From Halomonas sp. 25-S5 (GTDB lineage Bacteria; Pseudomonadota; Gammaproteobacteria; Pseudomonadales; Halomonadaceae): a stretch of DNA of 64,000 nucleotides. Numbering within the stretch: the first letter of the stretch is position 1; each line of letters begins with the position of its first letter. The notes beneath the pieces are model-generated. The model saw nothing but the letters and a program-made list of their open reading frames with translations, was not told the origin of the DNA and did not search any database. Positions 28,901-37,654 of the stretch are shown piece by piece. Location of the stretch: the NCBI RefSeq assembly GCF_029889845.1, contig NZ_JARANV010000015.1, positions 33,475 to 97,474 on the forward strand, in the 5' to 3' direction. Made by a program: the position numbers and the translations under genes.

Positions 28901-29464
28901 TTGGTCAAGCTGGAGAGCGCGCGCCAGACGAAGCGCTCGGCCAAGCTGGAGCAGCTGCGCGAGCTGCTGCCGCCGCTGATCGAGGAGGGGCGGCGCATCC
29001 TGGTCTTCTCGCAGTTCACCGAGATGCTGGCACTGATCGGCGAAGCCCTGGAGAAGGATGGCATTCCCTTCACCTCCCTCACCGGCGACACCCCGGGCAA
29101 GACCCGTACTCAGCGGGTGGCGCTCTTCCAGCAGGGCGAGATTCCGGTGTTTCTGATCAGTCTCAAGGCCGGCGGGACCGGCCTCAACCTCACTGCCGCG
29201 GATACCGTGATCCACTACGACCCCTGGTGGAACCCGGCAGTGGAGGCCCAGGCCACAGGTCGCGCCCACCGCATGGGCCAGCAGAACCCGGTGTTCGTCT
29301 ACAAGCTGGTGTGCGCCGGCACGGTGGAGGAGCGTATTCTTGAGCTGCAGGCGCGCAAGGCCGATCTCGCCGCCTCGATCCTGGAGAGCGGCAGCGAGCG
29401 TAGGAGCGACGGCCCGCTGTTCGACGAGGAGGACCTGGCGCTGCTGTTTGCGCCGGCGGTGTAG
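25946..29464 (+). CDS. SNF2-family DEAD/DEAH ATPase with SWIM zinc finger
   Basis: Large bacterial SNF2 helicase-like ATPase, 1172 residues, presumed to remodel nucleic-acid-protein complexes. A SWIM finger (CSCPVGVGCKH, about residues 89-99) leads, then a long poorly conserved middle. The motor follows from about residue 690: Walker A LADDMGLGKT near 725, DEAQ near 825, and a C-terminal helicase half with VFSQFTEMLALIGEAL, SLKAGGTGLNLTAAD and RAHRMGQ. The start is GTG at 25946 with GAGGAG 5 nt upstream; an ATG at 25976 is less well placed. The target is unknown. Confidence 0.93.
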   Translation: MSDSRLADHTMTMCRALYQTDWQSFFDPGALERGRRYAKQGRVMDGLGLELDADMIVLTAQVMGSRKQAYHTEVAIYVDVSDDALFSDCSCPVGVGCKHAVALIHTFLDEMGEGPAALADVASAQSALPESAGTPDNSDKLERSWEAWLAQLENPPGPVLDGERIGEEYRLGLFLDTSTRFAIEPVLKVLPVWLRPSRQSKRGSGWVSPRVIEARSAGELVPAPEAGWNPEQEEALDLLLHGEIDTLWGSDHRQWAVVSHAFQARALWSLLDSELPPLLFFRKQTGQQLEPGPGCRLAPSWQPDAQGVQHLRADTDPEGLLSADAIMARAGRELCYLDSERGRFGRLEGDPELLVRLRRSPPLPPEMSEWLGERLRGTSALASQLPAPKRVEERVLEDVSPRLKVTMRVAEGQLGFRDGVPLPRWIRVGAGVVSFDYDGVEVAPEAGDTAQAFRDGQRLTIQRDPEAEVALIHGLPPGMVTLERLHEIEAVPAYLDLPPWSLLLPTRGEPPASAAEWPTHLAGTEGWWEMLARLREAGCLVELREAFPPEPRYLEPEAWHGELEPAGNGWFDLALDIEVEGQRMNLLPILRHLLKDPDFPLEAPRDEPQEASWALALDDQRRLVLPLSRLRSLMAPILDWLNDESDPEAALQLPVSAAERIAPLAEHERWAGREDVAALAQRLKALPASLPAPAGFMGELRDYQARGIAWLRFLSELGTGGILADDMGLGKTVQVLAHLLDERVRGALEGPVLVVAPTSLVGNWCAEAARFAPGLEVLALQGGKAQRQHQIEKALPHADLVVTTYPLLIRDVARLREMAFGLLVLDEAQAIKNAASQTARAVRELDAKRALAMTGTPLENHLGELWAQLDAVAPGALGSQQWFGQHFRTPIEKEGDVALSQRLSRRIAPLMLRRTKQQVLTELPDKTESCREITLAGSQRELYESLRLAQHQRVQQAIAERGLAGSGIVMLDALLKLRQVCCDPRLVKLESARQTKRSAKLEQLRELLPPLIEEGRRILVFSQFTEMLALIGEALEKDGIPFTSLTGDTPGKTRTQRVALFQQGEIPVFLISLKAGGTGLNLTAADTVIHYDPWWNPAVEAQATGRAHRMGQQNPVFVYKLVCAGTVEERILELQARKADLAASILESGSERRSDGPLFDEEDLALLFAPAV

Positions 29465-29579
29465 CAGGTCAGGCCCCCGGCTTCGTTGCTAAGTGCGTGC
29501 CTGGCCGACATCCACCGTTACGCACGATGAACAGTGCAGTACCCTGTAGCTCGGGTCCGGTCATCAGGGAGAGGCCATC

Positions 29580-30683
29580 GTGGGGTATCGCTTCCAGCGT
29601 CACATTCGTCTCGCACCCGGTGTGCGACTCATTACCTGCAAGCTGCGTCCCGGGCACTCGGTCGGACCGCCCGGCATTCGCCTGCAGCTGGCCACTGGTG
29701 AGGGGGCCGAAGGCCTTCCGGTGCAGCTCGATATCGCCGCCAACGGGGAGATCCGCTATCGGCATCCCGATGGCCGACGGATCCCCGACGCTGAGGCCCG
29801 AGCGCTGCGGCGCCATGGCGAGGCGAAGATCCGGGAAGCGCTCGAGTCGCACTGCGAACAACTTAATGCCGATCTCGACCGGCTCGGCCGCCTGCACGAG
29901 CAGACGCCGCCACCAGGGGCCGCCGGCTATCAGCCGCGCAGCTACCCGGTGTCTCCCCCCTCGCCGGTGACCCTGGAACAGCCCGACTGGCGGCATGCCC
30001 TCTGGCCGGCTGCCCGGGTACGGCTCGATCGGGAGAACGCGCGCCGCGAGGCATCGCATGCGCAGGCCTATCGTGCCTGGGAATGGGAGAAGGCCGAGTT
30101 CGATGCCCGCGAGTTCGAGCGTCAGCAGCGCGAAGAAGTGGCGGCCTGGGACGATCCCGACGCCATGCAGCAGACGCTGGTCGAGCGGCTGGATGAGCTC
30201 GCCTGGCCGCGTGAGACGCTGGTCGACTTCGACCTGAGTGATGACTGTCGCACCATTGTCCTGGACATCGATCTGCCGAGCGAAGAGGAGCTGCCCGACC
30301 GCTACTGGACGATGCCCGCCAAGCGCCTCAAGCTCTCGCCGCGCAAGCTCGGCGTCACGCGGCAGCGCGAGCTCTATCGGCGTCACGTGCACGGTGTGGC
30401 TTTCCGCGTGCTGGGCACGGTCTTCGCCCGGCTGCCGCGAATCGAACGCGTGCTGCTCTCCGGCTATCGCCGGGTCAAGGACCCGGCCAGCGGTGAGCTT
30501 CGGGGCCAGCACCTCTTCAGCGCCAAGGTCACCCGCGAGGCGTGGGAGCGCGTCGACTTCGACCGACTGGCGCGACTCGACCCGGCCCAGGCCTTGGCGG
30601 TCTTCCCCCTGCGGCGCGAGATGACCCAGTCCGGCACCTTCCGCGATATCTCGCCCTTCGAGCTCGACTGGCGCCGGCGCTGA
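29580..30683 (+). CDS. Hypothetical protein with DUF4236-like N-terminus
   Basis: A 367-residue protein. The first 35 residues (GYRFQRHIRLAPGVRLITCK, then GPPGIRLQL) resemble DUF4236, a short beta-rich domain of unknown function. The middle is charged and helical (EWEKAEFDAREFERQQREEV), and the C-terminal part (from DFDLSDDCRTIVLDIDLPSEEELP) looks like a separate compact domain I do not recognise. GTG start at 29580 with GAGG 5 nt upstream. It follows the SNF2 gene on the same strand after 115 nt; a functional link is possible but unproven. Confidence 0.75.
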   Translation: MGYRFQRHIRLAPGVRLITCKLRPGHSVGPPGIRLQLATGEGAEGLPVQLDIAANGEIRYRHPDGRRIPDAEARALRRHGEAKIREALESHCEQLNADLDRLGRLHEQTPPPGAAGYQPRSYPVSPPSPVTLEQPDWRHALWPAARVRLDRENARREASHAQAYRAWEWEKAEFDAREFERQQREEVAAWDDPDAMQQTLVERLDELAWPRETLVDFDLSDDCRTIVLDIDLPSEEELPDRYWTMPAKRLKLSPRKLGVTRQRELYRRHVHGVAFRVLGTVFARLPRIERVLLSGYRRVKDPASGELRGQHLFSAKVTREAWERVDFDRLARLDPAQALAVFPLRREMTQSGTFRDISPFELDWRRR

Positions 30684-30715
30684 CGCCGGCCAGTCTGTCG
30701 CCCGCCGGGCGGCGT

Positions 30716-31765
30716 TCACTCGGACGAGGCCTGGCCGGCGCTGAGGATATGGTGCAGGCTGGCGCACGCCACCAGGGGGTCGTCGCAGTTGACCACGATG
30801 TCGGAGCGGGCCAGCACGTAGCTCTTGCCGGTGATGGTGTTCTCCACGACCGTATGGGTCCCTTCCTGTCGCGTGCCGGTGAACTCGCCGATGAAGCCGG
30901 TTTCGCGCAGCGAGACGGTTTCCAGCTTGTCACCGGGCTCGATGGTGCCCTCGTGGCGCATCAGCGCCAGGCGCGCCGAGGTGCCGGTGCCGGTGGTGCT
31001 GCGGCAGATCACGCCGGGATGCACGTAGGTGGTCGAGCGGGAGCGGTAGAAGTCGTCGGCGACCTGTTCGACGGGGCCCATGAAGTGCAGGAAGGGCAGC
31101 GGACCCACGTCGCCCAGGGTGTAGTGGGAGAAGCCGCGCTCGGCCTGGATCGCCTCGACGATCCGGTGGGCGCAGTCGGCCAGCTCCCGCTCCTCGTCGC
31201 GGTTGAGGTGGAAGCCCAGTTCGGCGGCGTCCACCAGGGCGTAGAAGCCGCCGCTGTAGGCGACGCTGTAGGTGACGTCGCCGAGGCCGGGCACATGGAT
31301 GCTGGCGCGGTAGGTGTCGATATAGCTGGGCAGGCCGCCACAGGTGATCGCCTCCACCACGCCGTTCTCGACCAGGGCCTCGATCTGCACCAGTCCTGCC
31401 GGCGACTCCAGCTTGAAGCGCTGGCGTCCCTCCTGCTTGGGCACCAGGCCGCTCTCCAGCACCGCCGTGGCGGTGCAGATGGTGTTGGAGCCGGAGTAGA
31501 TGGGGTAGCCCATCACCTCCATGATGATGTAGCCCACCTCGGCGGCCGGGTCGGTGGCGGGCACGAGCAGGTCCACTGACATCTCGGGAATGCCGTAGGG
31601 TTCCTCCAGCAGCAGCCTGCGCAGGCCATCGGCGTCGTCGCGCAGGTAGTGCATCTGGTCACGCACCGTGGTGCCGGGGAGGGGCTCGATGCCGCCGACC
31701 ACGATCCGGCTGACATCGCCGCCGGCATGGGTGTCGATCAGTTGCAGGGTCAGTTCCTGGCTCAT
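30716..31765 (-). CDS. Proline racemase family protein with Ser/Thr in the catalytic positions
   Basis: A 349-residue member of the proline racemase/hydroxyproline epimerase/3-hydroxyproline dehydratase superfamily (IDTHAGG start, FLHFMGP, TGTGTSARLA, ETGFIGEF). Canonical racemases use two Cys, in MCGH and DRSPCGTG. Here the first motif reads YSGS (Ser91) and the second CRSTTGTG (Thr258), with the substrate-binding Asp replaced by Cys254. Cys/Thr pairs mark trans-3-hydroxyproline dehydratases; Ser/Thr is atypical, so racemisation is unlikely. It overlaps the upstream MDR gene as ATGA. Confidence 0.9.
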   Translation of the reverse strand: MSQELTLQLIDTHAGGDVSRIVVGGIEPLPGTTVRDQMHYLRDDADGLRRLLLEEPYGIPEMSVDLLVPATDPAAEVGYIIMEVMGYPIYSGSNTICTATAVLESGLVPKQEGRQRFKLESPAGLVQIEALVENGVVEAITCGGLPSYIDTYRASIHVPGLGDVTYSVAYSGGFYALVDAAELGFHLNRDEERELADCAHRIVEAIQAERGFSHYTLGDVGPLPFLHFMGPVEQVADDFYRSRSTTYVHPGVICRSTTGTGTSARLALMRHEGTIEPGDKLETVSLRETGFIGEFTGTRQEGTHTVVENTITGKSYVLARSDIVVNCDDPLVACASLHHILSAGQASSE

Positions 31766-32922
31766 GAGTGTCCCTCGAGGGCGAAGGGCGCGCCATGCTC
31801 GTCCCACTGGCGGTCGGGGACGATCACGATCTTGCCCAGGAAGTTGCTGCCGCGGCTGACGAAGTAGCGCTCGGCCTGGTGGAGGTCGGAGAGCCTGAAG
31901 GCGGCGTGCAGTACTGGCCTGAGCCCGCCGGAACGGATCCAGGCGATCAGCTGCTCGGCCTCCTCGCGGGTGCCGTGGGAGACGCCGAAGATCTGCACCT
32001 GGTAGAGGTAGATGCGTGTCCACAGGATCTCCGAGATGTTGCCACCGCTGGCGCCGGCGATGGAGAGCCGCGGGTAGGTGGTGCGCGCCTTCATGTCCTG
32101 GATCATGGTGTCGATGAAGCGGTCGGTCATCTCGCCGCCGACCAGGTCCATCACCGCGTCGATGGGCGCGCCCCCGGTGGCCTCGAGCACCCGTTCGGCG
32201 AAGCCCTCGAGGTCGCCGCGGTCGATCACCGCCTCGGCGCCCAGCGCCTTCAGCGCCGGTGCCTTCTCCTGCTGGCTCACCGCGTAGGGAATCGCACCGA
32301 CGATGCGGCACAGCTGGATCAGCGCGGTGCCCACGCCGCCGCTGGCCCCGCTGACAAGAATCCGTTCTCCCGCACTCACCCGAGCCGACGTCATCATATG
32401 GTAGGCGGTCTGGTAGGAGCACATGCCCAGGGCGGCGAGTTCGGCATCGGCAAGCTCGGGGTTGGGCACGTGGTGGAACTGGTCCGAGGGCACGGCGACG
32501 TATTCGGCGAAGCCGCCGTCGGCACCGTGGCCGTAGTAGTCCGGGGTCAGGTTGATGTCGCGCCGGGCATCCGGGTAGAGGTTGAAGTCGAGCAGGCCGC
32601 GCTCACCGATCCGCGAGGCCTCGACCCCCTCGCCTACCGCCACCACGCGCCCGGCGATGTCGGCGCCCTGGATGCGCGGGAAGGTCAGGGTCGGCTCGCC
32701 GCCCATGGCAAAGGAGGTCACCTCGCCTTTCTTCACCGGGTAGAGCCCCTCGCGGGCCTTGCGGTCGGTGTTGTTCTTGGCGGTGGCCGTGACTTTCACC
32801 AGCACCTCGCCGGGTCTCGGCCGCGGGGTCGGCACGTCGTCGTGGTAGACCAACGTGTCGACGTCACCATGCCCGGTCAGCAGCATGGCGGCCATGGTTG
32901 CGGGAAGGGTCTGGCTGCTCAC
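31762..32922 (-). CDS. MDR family zinc-independent quinone oxidoreductase-like dehydrogenase
   Basis: A 386-residue medium-chain dehydrogenase with GroES-like N-terminus (PRPRPGEVLVKVTATAKNNTD, GADIAGRVVAVGEGV) and a Rossmann domain (ILVSGASGGVGTALIQL). There is no structural zinc Cys cluster, as in quinone oxidoreductases. The start is GTG at 32922, backed by AAGGAGG 6 nt upstream; later ATG codons (MAAMLL) lack such a site. It is the first gene of a pair with the proline-racemase-like gene, implying a common substrate pathway, which is unknown. Confidence 0.88.
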   Translation of the reverse strand: MSSQTLPATMAAMLLTGHGDVDTLVYHDDVPTPRPRPGEVLVKVTATAKNNTDRKAREGLYPVKKGEVTSFAMGGEPTLTFPRIQGADIAGRVVAVGEGVEASRIGERGLLDFNLYPDARRDINLTPDYYGHGADGGFAEYVAVPSDQFHHVPNPELADAELAALGMCSYQTAYHMMTSARVSAGERILVSGASGGVGTALIQLCRIVGAIPYAVSQQEKAPALKALGAEAVIDRGDLEGFAERVLEATGGAPIDAVMDLVGGEMTDRFIDTMIQDMKARTTYPRLSIAGASGGNISEILWTRIYLYQVQIFGVSHGTREEAEQLIAWIRSGGLRPVLHAAFRLSDLHQAERYFVSRGSNFLGKIVIVPDRQWDEHGAPFALEGHS

Positions 32923-33028
32923 TGGGTGCCTCCTTTCGTCTACGGGGTCGACTGGGTTAGACGATAGCAGACTTCCCCGTCCCGACGTCATCCCCCCGGC
33001 GGCGCGTGCGGAGGGGAGCAGCGCCAAG

Positions 33029-33832
33029 TCAGCCGTCGTCGCGGTGCCAGAAGGGCTGTCCCACCGTCGGCGTGCTGGGGCTGGCGGTCTGGCGCTGCTG
33101 CATCAGCCCGGCCAGGTAGGCCTTGCGGCCGGCGCGGATGGCCTCGGCGAAGGCCTCGGCCATCAGCGGCGGGCGATGGGCGCGGGCCACGGCGGTGTTG
33201 ATCAGCACGCCGTCGAAGCCCATCTCCATGGCTTCGGCGGCCTGGGATGGCGCGCCCAGGCCGGCATCGATGATCAGCGGCACGGCGAGGCGCTGGCGCA
33301 GGGTCTCGAGGGCGTAGCGGTTCATCAGCCCGCGACCGGTGCCGATGGGCGAGCCCCAGGGCATCAGCGCCTGGCAACCGGCGTCGCGCAGGCGCTGGCA
33401 GAGCACCAGGTCGTCGGTGCAGTAGGGCAGCACCTTGAAGCCCTGGTCGATCAGTTCCCGGGCCGCCTCCAGCAGACCGAAGGGGTCCGGCTGCAGATTG
33501 TAGTCGTCGCCGATCACCTCGAGCTTGATCCAGGGCGTGTCGAAGAGCTCGCGGGACATCTGGGCCAGGGTGATGGCCTCCCGGGCCGAGCGGCAGCCGG
33601 CGGTGTTGGGCAGCAGCCGGCAGCCGCTGTCGCGCAGGATCTGCCAGAAGGCGTCGCCGTCGCCGGCGGCGGGGTTCTGGCGGCGCAGGCCCAGGGTGAC
33701 CATCTCGCAGCCTGAGGCCCGGATCGCCTCCTGCATCACCGTCGGCGAGGGGTAGAGGGCGGTGCCGAGCAGGAAGCGACTGGCGAAGGCCTCGTCGTAG
33801 AGCGTCAGGGTGTCGTCGTGTAGCGCGTCCAT
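33029..33832 (-). CDS. thiG: Thiazole synthase ThiG
   Basis: Builds the thiamine thiazole phosphate from DXP, ThiS-thiocarboxylate and dehydroglycine. The 267-residue TIM barrel shows the family run [20 protein letters not shown] (Schiff-base Lys), [26 protein letters not shown] and [23 protein letters not shown]. The ATG overlaps the thiS stop as TGATG. It is the last gene of thiO-thiS-thiG. Confidence 0.96.
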   Translation of the reverse strand: MDALHDDTLTLYDEAFASRFLLGTALYPSPTVMQEAIRASGCEMVTLGLRRQNPAAGDGDAFWQILRDSGCRLLPNTAGCRSAREAITLAQMSRELFDTPWIKLEVIGDDYNLQPDPFGLLEAARELIDQGFKVLPYCTDDLVLCQRLRDAGCQALMPWGSPIGTGRGLMNRYALETLRQRLAVPLIIDAGLGAPSQAAEAMEMGFDGVLINTAVARAHRPPLMAEAFAEAIRAGRKAYLAGLMQQRQTASPSTPTVGQPFWHRDDG

Positions 33833-34041
33833 CAGCCACCTCCTACCGGGGCCACGATATCGATGCGGTCGTCGTCCTGCAGGACCCGCCCGGCATAGGC
33901 GGAGCGGGGCACGAACTCGCCGTTGACCGCCACGGCGACCCGGCGGTCGGCGTAGTGCCAAGCGTGCAGGGCGTCGGCGAGCGGAGTGCCGGCGGGAAGG
34001 CGGGCGGTCTCGTCGTTGAGGCGCAGGGTGATCTCGTTCAT
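33832..34041 (-). CDS. thiS: Sulfur carrier protein ThiS
   Basis: A 69-residue ubiquitin-like carrier ending in the required GlyGly (DIVAPVGGG). The C-terminal thiocarboxylate donates sulfur to the thiazole. [14 protein letters not shown] is the conserved beta-grasp segment. It overlaps thiO by ATGA and thiG by TGATG, so the three products are coupled. Confidence 0.94.
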   Translation of the reverse strand: MNEITLRLNDETARLPAGTPLADALHAWHYADRRVAVAVNGEFVPRSAYAGRVLQDDDRIDIVAPVGGG

Positions 34042-35147
34042 GCAGTGGCCTCCTGCGGCGGGTGTGCCGCCAGAGTGTCGGCGAAGGGCCGGTCGCCGTG
34101 GCCCCGGATCCCGGCCAGCAGGTGGCAGACCACGGCCGGGGCCAGCAGGTAACCGTGCCGGAACAGGCCGTTGGCGGTGATCAGCCCCTCCTGGTGGGTG
34201 ACATGGGGCAGGTTGTCGAGGAAGGCGGGACGCAGGTTGACCCCCTGCTCCAGGATGCGCGCCTCGGCGAAGGCCGGGGACAGGGTGTAGAGGGCGCTGC
34301 CCAGCTCCAGCGAGGACTGCAGCGACATGGGCGAGCGGTCCTCGCTCTCGATCTGGGTGGCCCCGATGACGAAGCGATCCCCCGGCTTGGGCACCACATA
34401 GAGCTGGTAGCGCGGGTGCATCAGCCGTACCGGCCGCGAGAGCCGGATCTCGGCGGTCTGCACGTGCAGGGTCTCGCCGCGCACGCCGCGCAGGCTCGGG
34501 TGGCGCTGCCGGGCGCCGGTGCCTCGACAGTCGACGACCAGGTCGAAGCGCCGGCGGCCGTTGGCGGTGACGACCTCGCCGGGGAAGGTCTCCACCGGGC
34601 AATGGGCATGGCACTCCCCGCCCAGGGCGCGGATCTCGTCCAGCAGGCGGGTGAGCAGGGTACGGTTGTCCAGGTGGGCCTCGTCCGGCAGGTAGAGGCC
34701 CTGGCGGAAGCCGGGGGCCAGGTCGGGCTCCAGCCGATGGATCTCACTGGCGTCGAGGGCCCGGCAGGGTGAGCCGCCGCCCAGCGCATGGTCGAGGTCG
34801 CGGCGGAACTGGGTGAGTTCGCCCAGGTCCTGGGGGTGCGCCACCATCAGGCTACCGTGCTGTTGCCACAGCGATGGGGCGTCGAGGGCCTCGAGCCACG
34901 TCGGCCACTGGGCCAGGGCGAAGCGGCCCATGTCGTGGACGCAGCGCTCGGAGATCGCCGTCTCGCAGAGCGGGGCGACCATGCCGGCGGCGGTCCAGGC
35001 GGCGGCGGGCGGGGTGTCCAGGTCCCCGGCGTCATAGAGGGTGACGGCGTGGCCGTCGGCGAGCAGCTGCCAGGCGACCAGGCGCCCCAGCAGGCCGGCA
35101 CCGGCGACGGCGATGTGATCGGTGGTGGGTGTCAAGTTAGCGGCCAT
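34038..35147 (-). CDS. thiO: Glycine oxidase ThiO
   Basis: FAD enzyme that oxidises glycine to the imine used by ThiG in aerobic thiazole synthesis. The 369-residue protein has the FAD motif [36 protein letters not shown], and the C-terminal [15 protein letters not shown] and [13 protein letters not shown] typical of the ThiO/DAAO group. The ATG at 35147 lies about 65 nt downstream of the TPP riboswitch. Confidence 0.93.
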   Translation of the reverse strand: MAANLTPTTDHIAVAGAGLLGRLVAWQLLADGHAVTLYDAGDLDTPPAAAWTAAGMVAPLCETAISERCVHDMGRFALAQWPTWLEALDAPSLWQQHGSLMVAHPQDLGELTQFRRDLDHALGGGSPCRALDASEIHRLEPDLAPGFRQGLYLPDEAHLDNRTLLTRLLDEIRALGGECHAHCPVETFPGEVVTANGRRRFDLVVDCRGTGARQRHPSLRGVRGETLHVQTAEIRLSRPVRLMHPRYQLYVVPKPGDRFVIGATQIESEDRSPMSLQSSLELGSALYTLSPAFAEARILEQGVNLRPAFLDNLPHVTHQEGLITANGLFRHGYLLAPAVVCHLLAGIRGHGDRPFADTLAAHPPQEATA

Positions 35148-35210
35148 CCAGCGGGAGACATGGCTGACCAGGCGGCATAATGGAAGGAGGCGGGCAGGTG
35201 CGCCACGCGC

Positions 35211-35312
35211 TTGTTCCCTCCGCAGGCATCAACCTGATCAGGTTCAACGGGTTCGGCCGTACCGATCTCAGCCCCCGTGCACGGCTTGCTGCGCGTACCG
35301 GGGCTCCCCGAC
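35211..35312 (-). ncRNA. TPP riboswitch (THI element) controlling thiOSG
   Basis: The minus strand carries the THI-box signature: GGGGAGCCCC, then GGGGGCTGAGA, an AACCCGTTGAACCTGATC core and GATGCCTGCGGAGGGAACA. Base pairing of the P1/P2/P4 arms is visible. It binds thiamine pyrophosphate and represses the thi operon, here probably by blocking translation or promoting early termination. Confidence 0.95.
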
Positions 35313-35401
35313 AAGTCCTGCCAACTTAACCAAAGATGCCCGGGCACGCAATCTCGTCGCGTGCCCGGGCATCAATCAGTGTGGATGGCGTCCACTCCGG
35401 C

Positions 35402-35707
35402 TCAGGCGCAGTCGGCGGCCCCCTCGCCGAACATGTCGAACAGCAGCTCGCGGCCGAGGCCGGTCAGCACGAAGCGCTGCTGGTCGTTCCAAGTGGCGGC
35501 CTGGCTGGTCTCGAGGATGTGCTGGCAGGGCGCCCAGTCACGGTCGGCATCGCCGAGCGCCTTCAGGGCGGTGCGATCGAGGCCGCGGTGCGGGACGGTG
35601 ACCGTCTCGAGGACATGCCCCTGGCGATAGAGCAGGGCGGCCATGTTGGAGAGGCACTGGCGCAGGCTACGCTGCATGCCGGTGGTACTGGGGGTGTCGT
35701 GTGTCAT
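35402..35707 (-). CDS. Hypothetical protein
   Basis: A 101-residue soluble protein I do not recognise. It is mixed helical with RSLRQCLSNMAALLYRQGHVLETVTVPH and a C-terminal RFVLTGLGRELLFDMFGEGAAD. Coding support comes from AGGAG upstream of the ATG at 35707, a very good promoter at 35744-35772 and normal codon use. It is convergent with nothing and is flanked by the thi riboswitch and a repeat element. It is probably a lineage-specific gene. Confidence 0.7.
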   Translation of the reverse strand: MTHDTPSTTGMQRSLRQCLSNMAALLYRQGHVLETVTVPHRGLDRTALKALGDADRDWAPCQHILETSQAATWNDQQRFVLTGLGRELLFDMFGEGAADCA

Positions 35708-35743
35708 GCTGCCGCATCTCCTTGAGGGATTATGCTGCAGCGC

Positions 35744-35772
35744 ATTATACATGCGACGAAGGTCGATGTCAT
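35744..35772 (-). promoter_or_regulatory. Sigma-70 promoter of the 35402-35707 gene
   Basis: Minus-strand ATGACA (35772-35767), a 17-nt spacer and a perfect TATAAT (35749-35744) lie 37 nt upstream of the start codon. Five of six -35 bases and all -10 bases match consensus. Confidence 0.8.
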
Positions 35773-35830
35773 ACCAAGGTCTAAGATGTTCTGGTCTGCC
35801 GCAGACGGTGGCAATGCTCGAGGCTATTCC

Positions 35831-36023
35831 GGCGACAGGCCCCGGAGCGCCGGACCGTCGGGGAGGCGCTGTGAACCCCTCCATGGGCGCTACCGACGCC
35901 CTGCGGCGCTCTCGCGTCCTGCTCCGCTTGCAGGGCCGGTGCTGGCCATCCATGGCCAGCCCGTTCGAAGCAATGCTTCTCACCCCTGGCGTAGGACCTC
36001 CCCTACGACCTGTCCCCGGCGCC
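35831..36023 (+). repeat. Hairpin-rich intergenic repeat, long form
   Basis: A structured element filling most of the 365-nt gap between the hypothetical gene and argF. Outer ends are imperfect inverted repeats (GGCGACAGG with CCTGTCCCCGGCGCC; GGGGAGG with CCTCCCC). Inside is a hairpin with 9-bp arms GCTGGCCAT/ATGGCCAGC (35941-35960). It shares three ordered blocks of 13-14 nt with the element at 48901-48961. No open frame here looks coding. Function is unknown. Confidence 0.7.
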
Positions 36024-36072
36024 TCTCGCTTCAGTTAACTGCAATTGCCCTGCTAAGACGCTATCCCCCATC

Positions 36073-36993
36073 TCAGCCTTCCACTCGCCCCAGCAGCAGG
36101 AATTCGATCAGCGCCTTTTGAGCATGCAGGCGATTGCCGGCCTCCTGCCAGACCACCGCGCGCGGGTCATCGAGCAGGGTCGTGCTGATCTCCTCGCCGC
36201 GGTGGGCGGGCAGGCAGTGCAGGAAGAGCACGTCGTCCTTCGCCCGGTCGAGCATCGTCTCGCTCACCTGGAAGCCGGCGAAATTGGCCTCGCGCCTGGC
36301 CTGCTCCTCTTCCTGGCCCATGGAGGCCCAGACGTCGGTGGTCACCAGGTCGGCTTCAGCCACGGCCTGCAGGGGGTCGCGAAGGATGCTCACCCGGTCG
36401 CCGGCGGCGGCGAGGATGTCCTGGCGCGGCTCGTAGCCTTCCGGACAGCAGATGCGCAGCTGGAAGTCGAACTGCCGGGCGGCGTTGATCCAGGAGTGGC
36501 ACATGTTGTTGCCGTCGCCGATCCACACCGCGGTGCGGCCCTTGACGCTGCCGCGCAGCTCGGTCCAGGTCATTACATCGGCGAGCAGCTGGCAGGGGTG
36601 GTAGTCGTCGGTGAGGGCGTTGATCACCGGCACCTTGCTGGCGGCGGCATACGCCTCCAGGCCCTCGTGGGAGAAGGTACGGATCATCACCGCGTCGACC
36701 ATCTCCGCGAGCACCCGCGCGGTATCTGCGATGGGTTCGCCGCGGCCGAGCTGGGTGTCGCGGGGCGAGAGGAACAGCGCATGGCCGCCGAACTGCGCCA
36801 TGGCGGTCTCGAAGGAGACCCGGGTGCGGGTCGAGGACTTCTCGAAGATCATCGCCAGGGTGCGGTTGGCGAAGGGCGTGTAGGTCGGCCCGTGGGTCTT
36901 CAGGCCGTTCTTGATCGAGATGGCGCGCTGGATCAGGTAGCGCAGCTCGTCCGGACTGAGGTCAAGCAGGGTGAGGAAATGGCGGGTGGCCAT
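36073..36993 (-). CDS. argF: Ornithine carbamoyltransferase ArgF
   Basis: Makes citrulline from ornithine and carbamoyl phosphate in arginine synthesis. The 306-residue protein has the carbamoyl-phosphate motif [10 protein letters not shown] (53-62), the HPCQ-like [24 protein letters not shown] for ornithine, and the catalytic [12 protein letters not shown]. The anabolic type is likely because no arcA/arcC genes are adjacent and argG is 1.5 kb away. Confidence 0.95.
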   Translation of the reverse strand: MATRHFLTLLDLSPDELRYLIQRAISIKNGLKTHGPTYTPFANRTLAMIFEKSSTRTRVSFETAMAQFGGHALFLSPRDTQLGRGEPIADTARVLAEMVDAVMIRTFSHEGLEAYAAASKVPVINALTDDYHPCQLLADVMTWTELRGSVKGRTAVWIGDGNNMCHSWINAARQFDFQLRICCPEGYEPRQDILAAAGDRVSILRDPLQAVAEADLVTTDVWASMGQEEEQARREANFAGFQVSETMLDRAKDDVLFLHCLPAHRGEEISTTLLDDPRAVVWQEAGNRLHAQKALIEFLLLGRVEG

Positions 36994-37184
36994 GGTGTCG
37001 CTCCACGGGAAAAAACGACCATCCTAGCCAGCCCACGGGGGATGCGCAACGCGACCGTCATCAGTAGAATGGCCCTCATCCACAAGGCCGACCAGCATAC
37101 TCGGGTATTGCCCGGGCGCTTGCCGGCCTCGAACTATCGAGGCCCGGGCCATCGAGACCCGGCCACACGAGAAAGGGAGATGTC

Positions 37185-37529
37185 ATGAGCACCACCGTCG
37201 AGAACATCCAGCGCCAGATCGGCGAGAACCCCATCCTGATCTACATGAAGGGCACCCCCCAGCTGCCGCAGTGCGGCTTCTCCGCCCAGACCGTCCAGGC
37301 CCTGATGGCCTGTGGCGAGCGCTTCGCCTTCGTCAACGTCCTGGACAACCCGGACATCCGTGCCGAGCTGCCCAAGGTGGCCAGCTGGCCGACCTTCCCG
37401 CAGCTGTGGGTCGAGGGCGAGCTGGTCGGCGGCTGCGACATCGTGGTCGAGATGCATCAGAACGGCGAGCTGGAAAAGCTGGTCAAGGAAGCCGCCGCCA
37501 AGCACAACCAGACTTCGTCTGGAGCTTGA
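37185..37529 (+). CDS. grxD: Monothiol glutaredoxin Grx4
   Basis: Monothiol glutaredoxin that carries and delivers Fe-S clusters. The 114-residue protein has the CGFS active site (Cys30) preceded by MKGTPQLPQ, the WPTFPQLWV cis-Pro loop and the LVGGCDIV glutathione site, all standard. The ATG has GGGAG upstream. The stop codon lies inside the left arm of the heptamer element that follows. Confidence 0.95.
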   Translation: MSTTVENIQRQIGENPILIYMKGTPQLPQCGFSAQTVQALMACGERFAFVNVLDNPDIRAELPKVASWPTFPQLWVEGELVGGCDIVVEMHQNGELEKLVKEAAAKHNQTSSGA

Positions 37530-37654
37530 AGCCATAAGCTTGAAGCTTGAAGAAAAAACACCCCCGTAGCAGTGCTGCGGGGGGGGTGCTATTGGGGGCA
37601 AGCTTATGCTGCTTTCCAGCTTCCAGCTTCCAGCTTCCAGCTTACGGCTTACGG
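37523..37654. repeat. Heptamer-based inverted element, copy 2
   Basis: The left arm 37523-37552 is built from AGCTTGA/AGCCATA-type heptamers and includes the grxD stop. The right arm 37608-37654 has TTCCAGC repeated four times, then TTACGGC, and includes the rnt stop. Between them is the rnt terminator. The arms are imperfect reverse complements. Compare copies at 11146-11257 and 41259-41353. Confidence 0.75.
37552..37588 (-). terminator. Terminator of rnt
   Basis: Stem CACCCCCGTAGC (37559-37570) pairs with GCTGC-G-run-TG (37574-37588, extra G residues bulge). On the minus strand it is followed by six T residues (37558-37553). This is correctly placed and oriented for rnt. Confidence 0.75.

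Noticed and set aside
37600..37654. TTCCAGC tandem repeats considered as a CRISPR fragment
   Set aside because: Contiguous 7-nt units without spacers and no cas genes; part of the heptamer inverted element.
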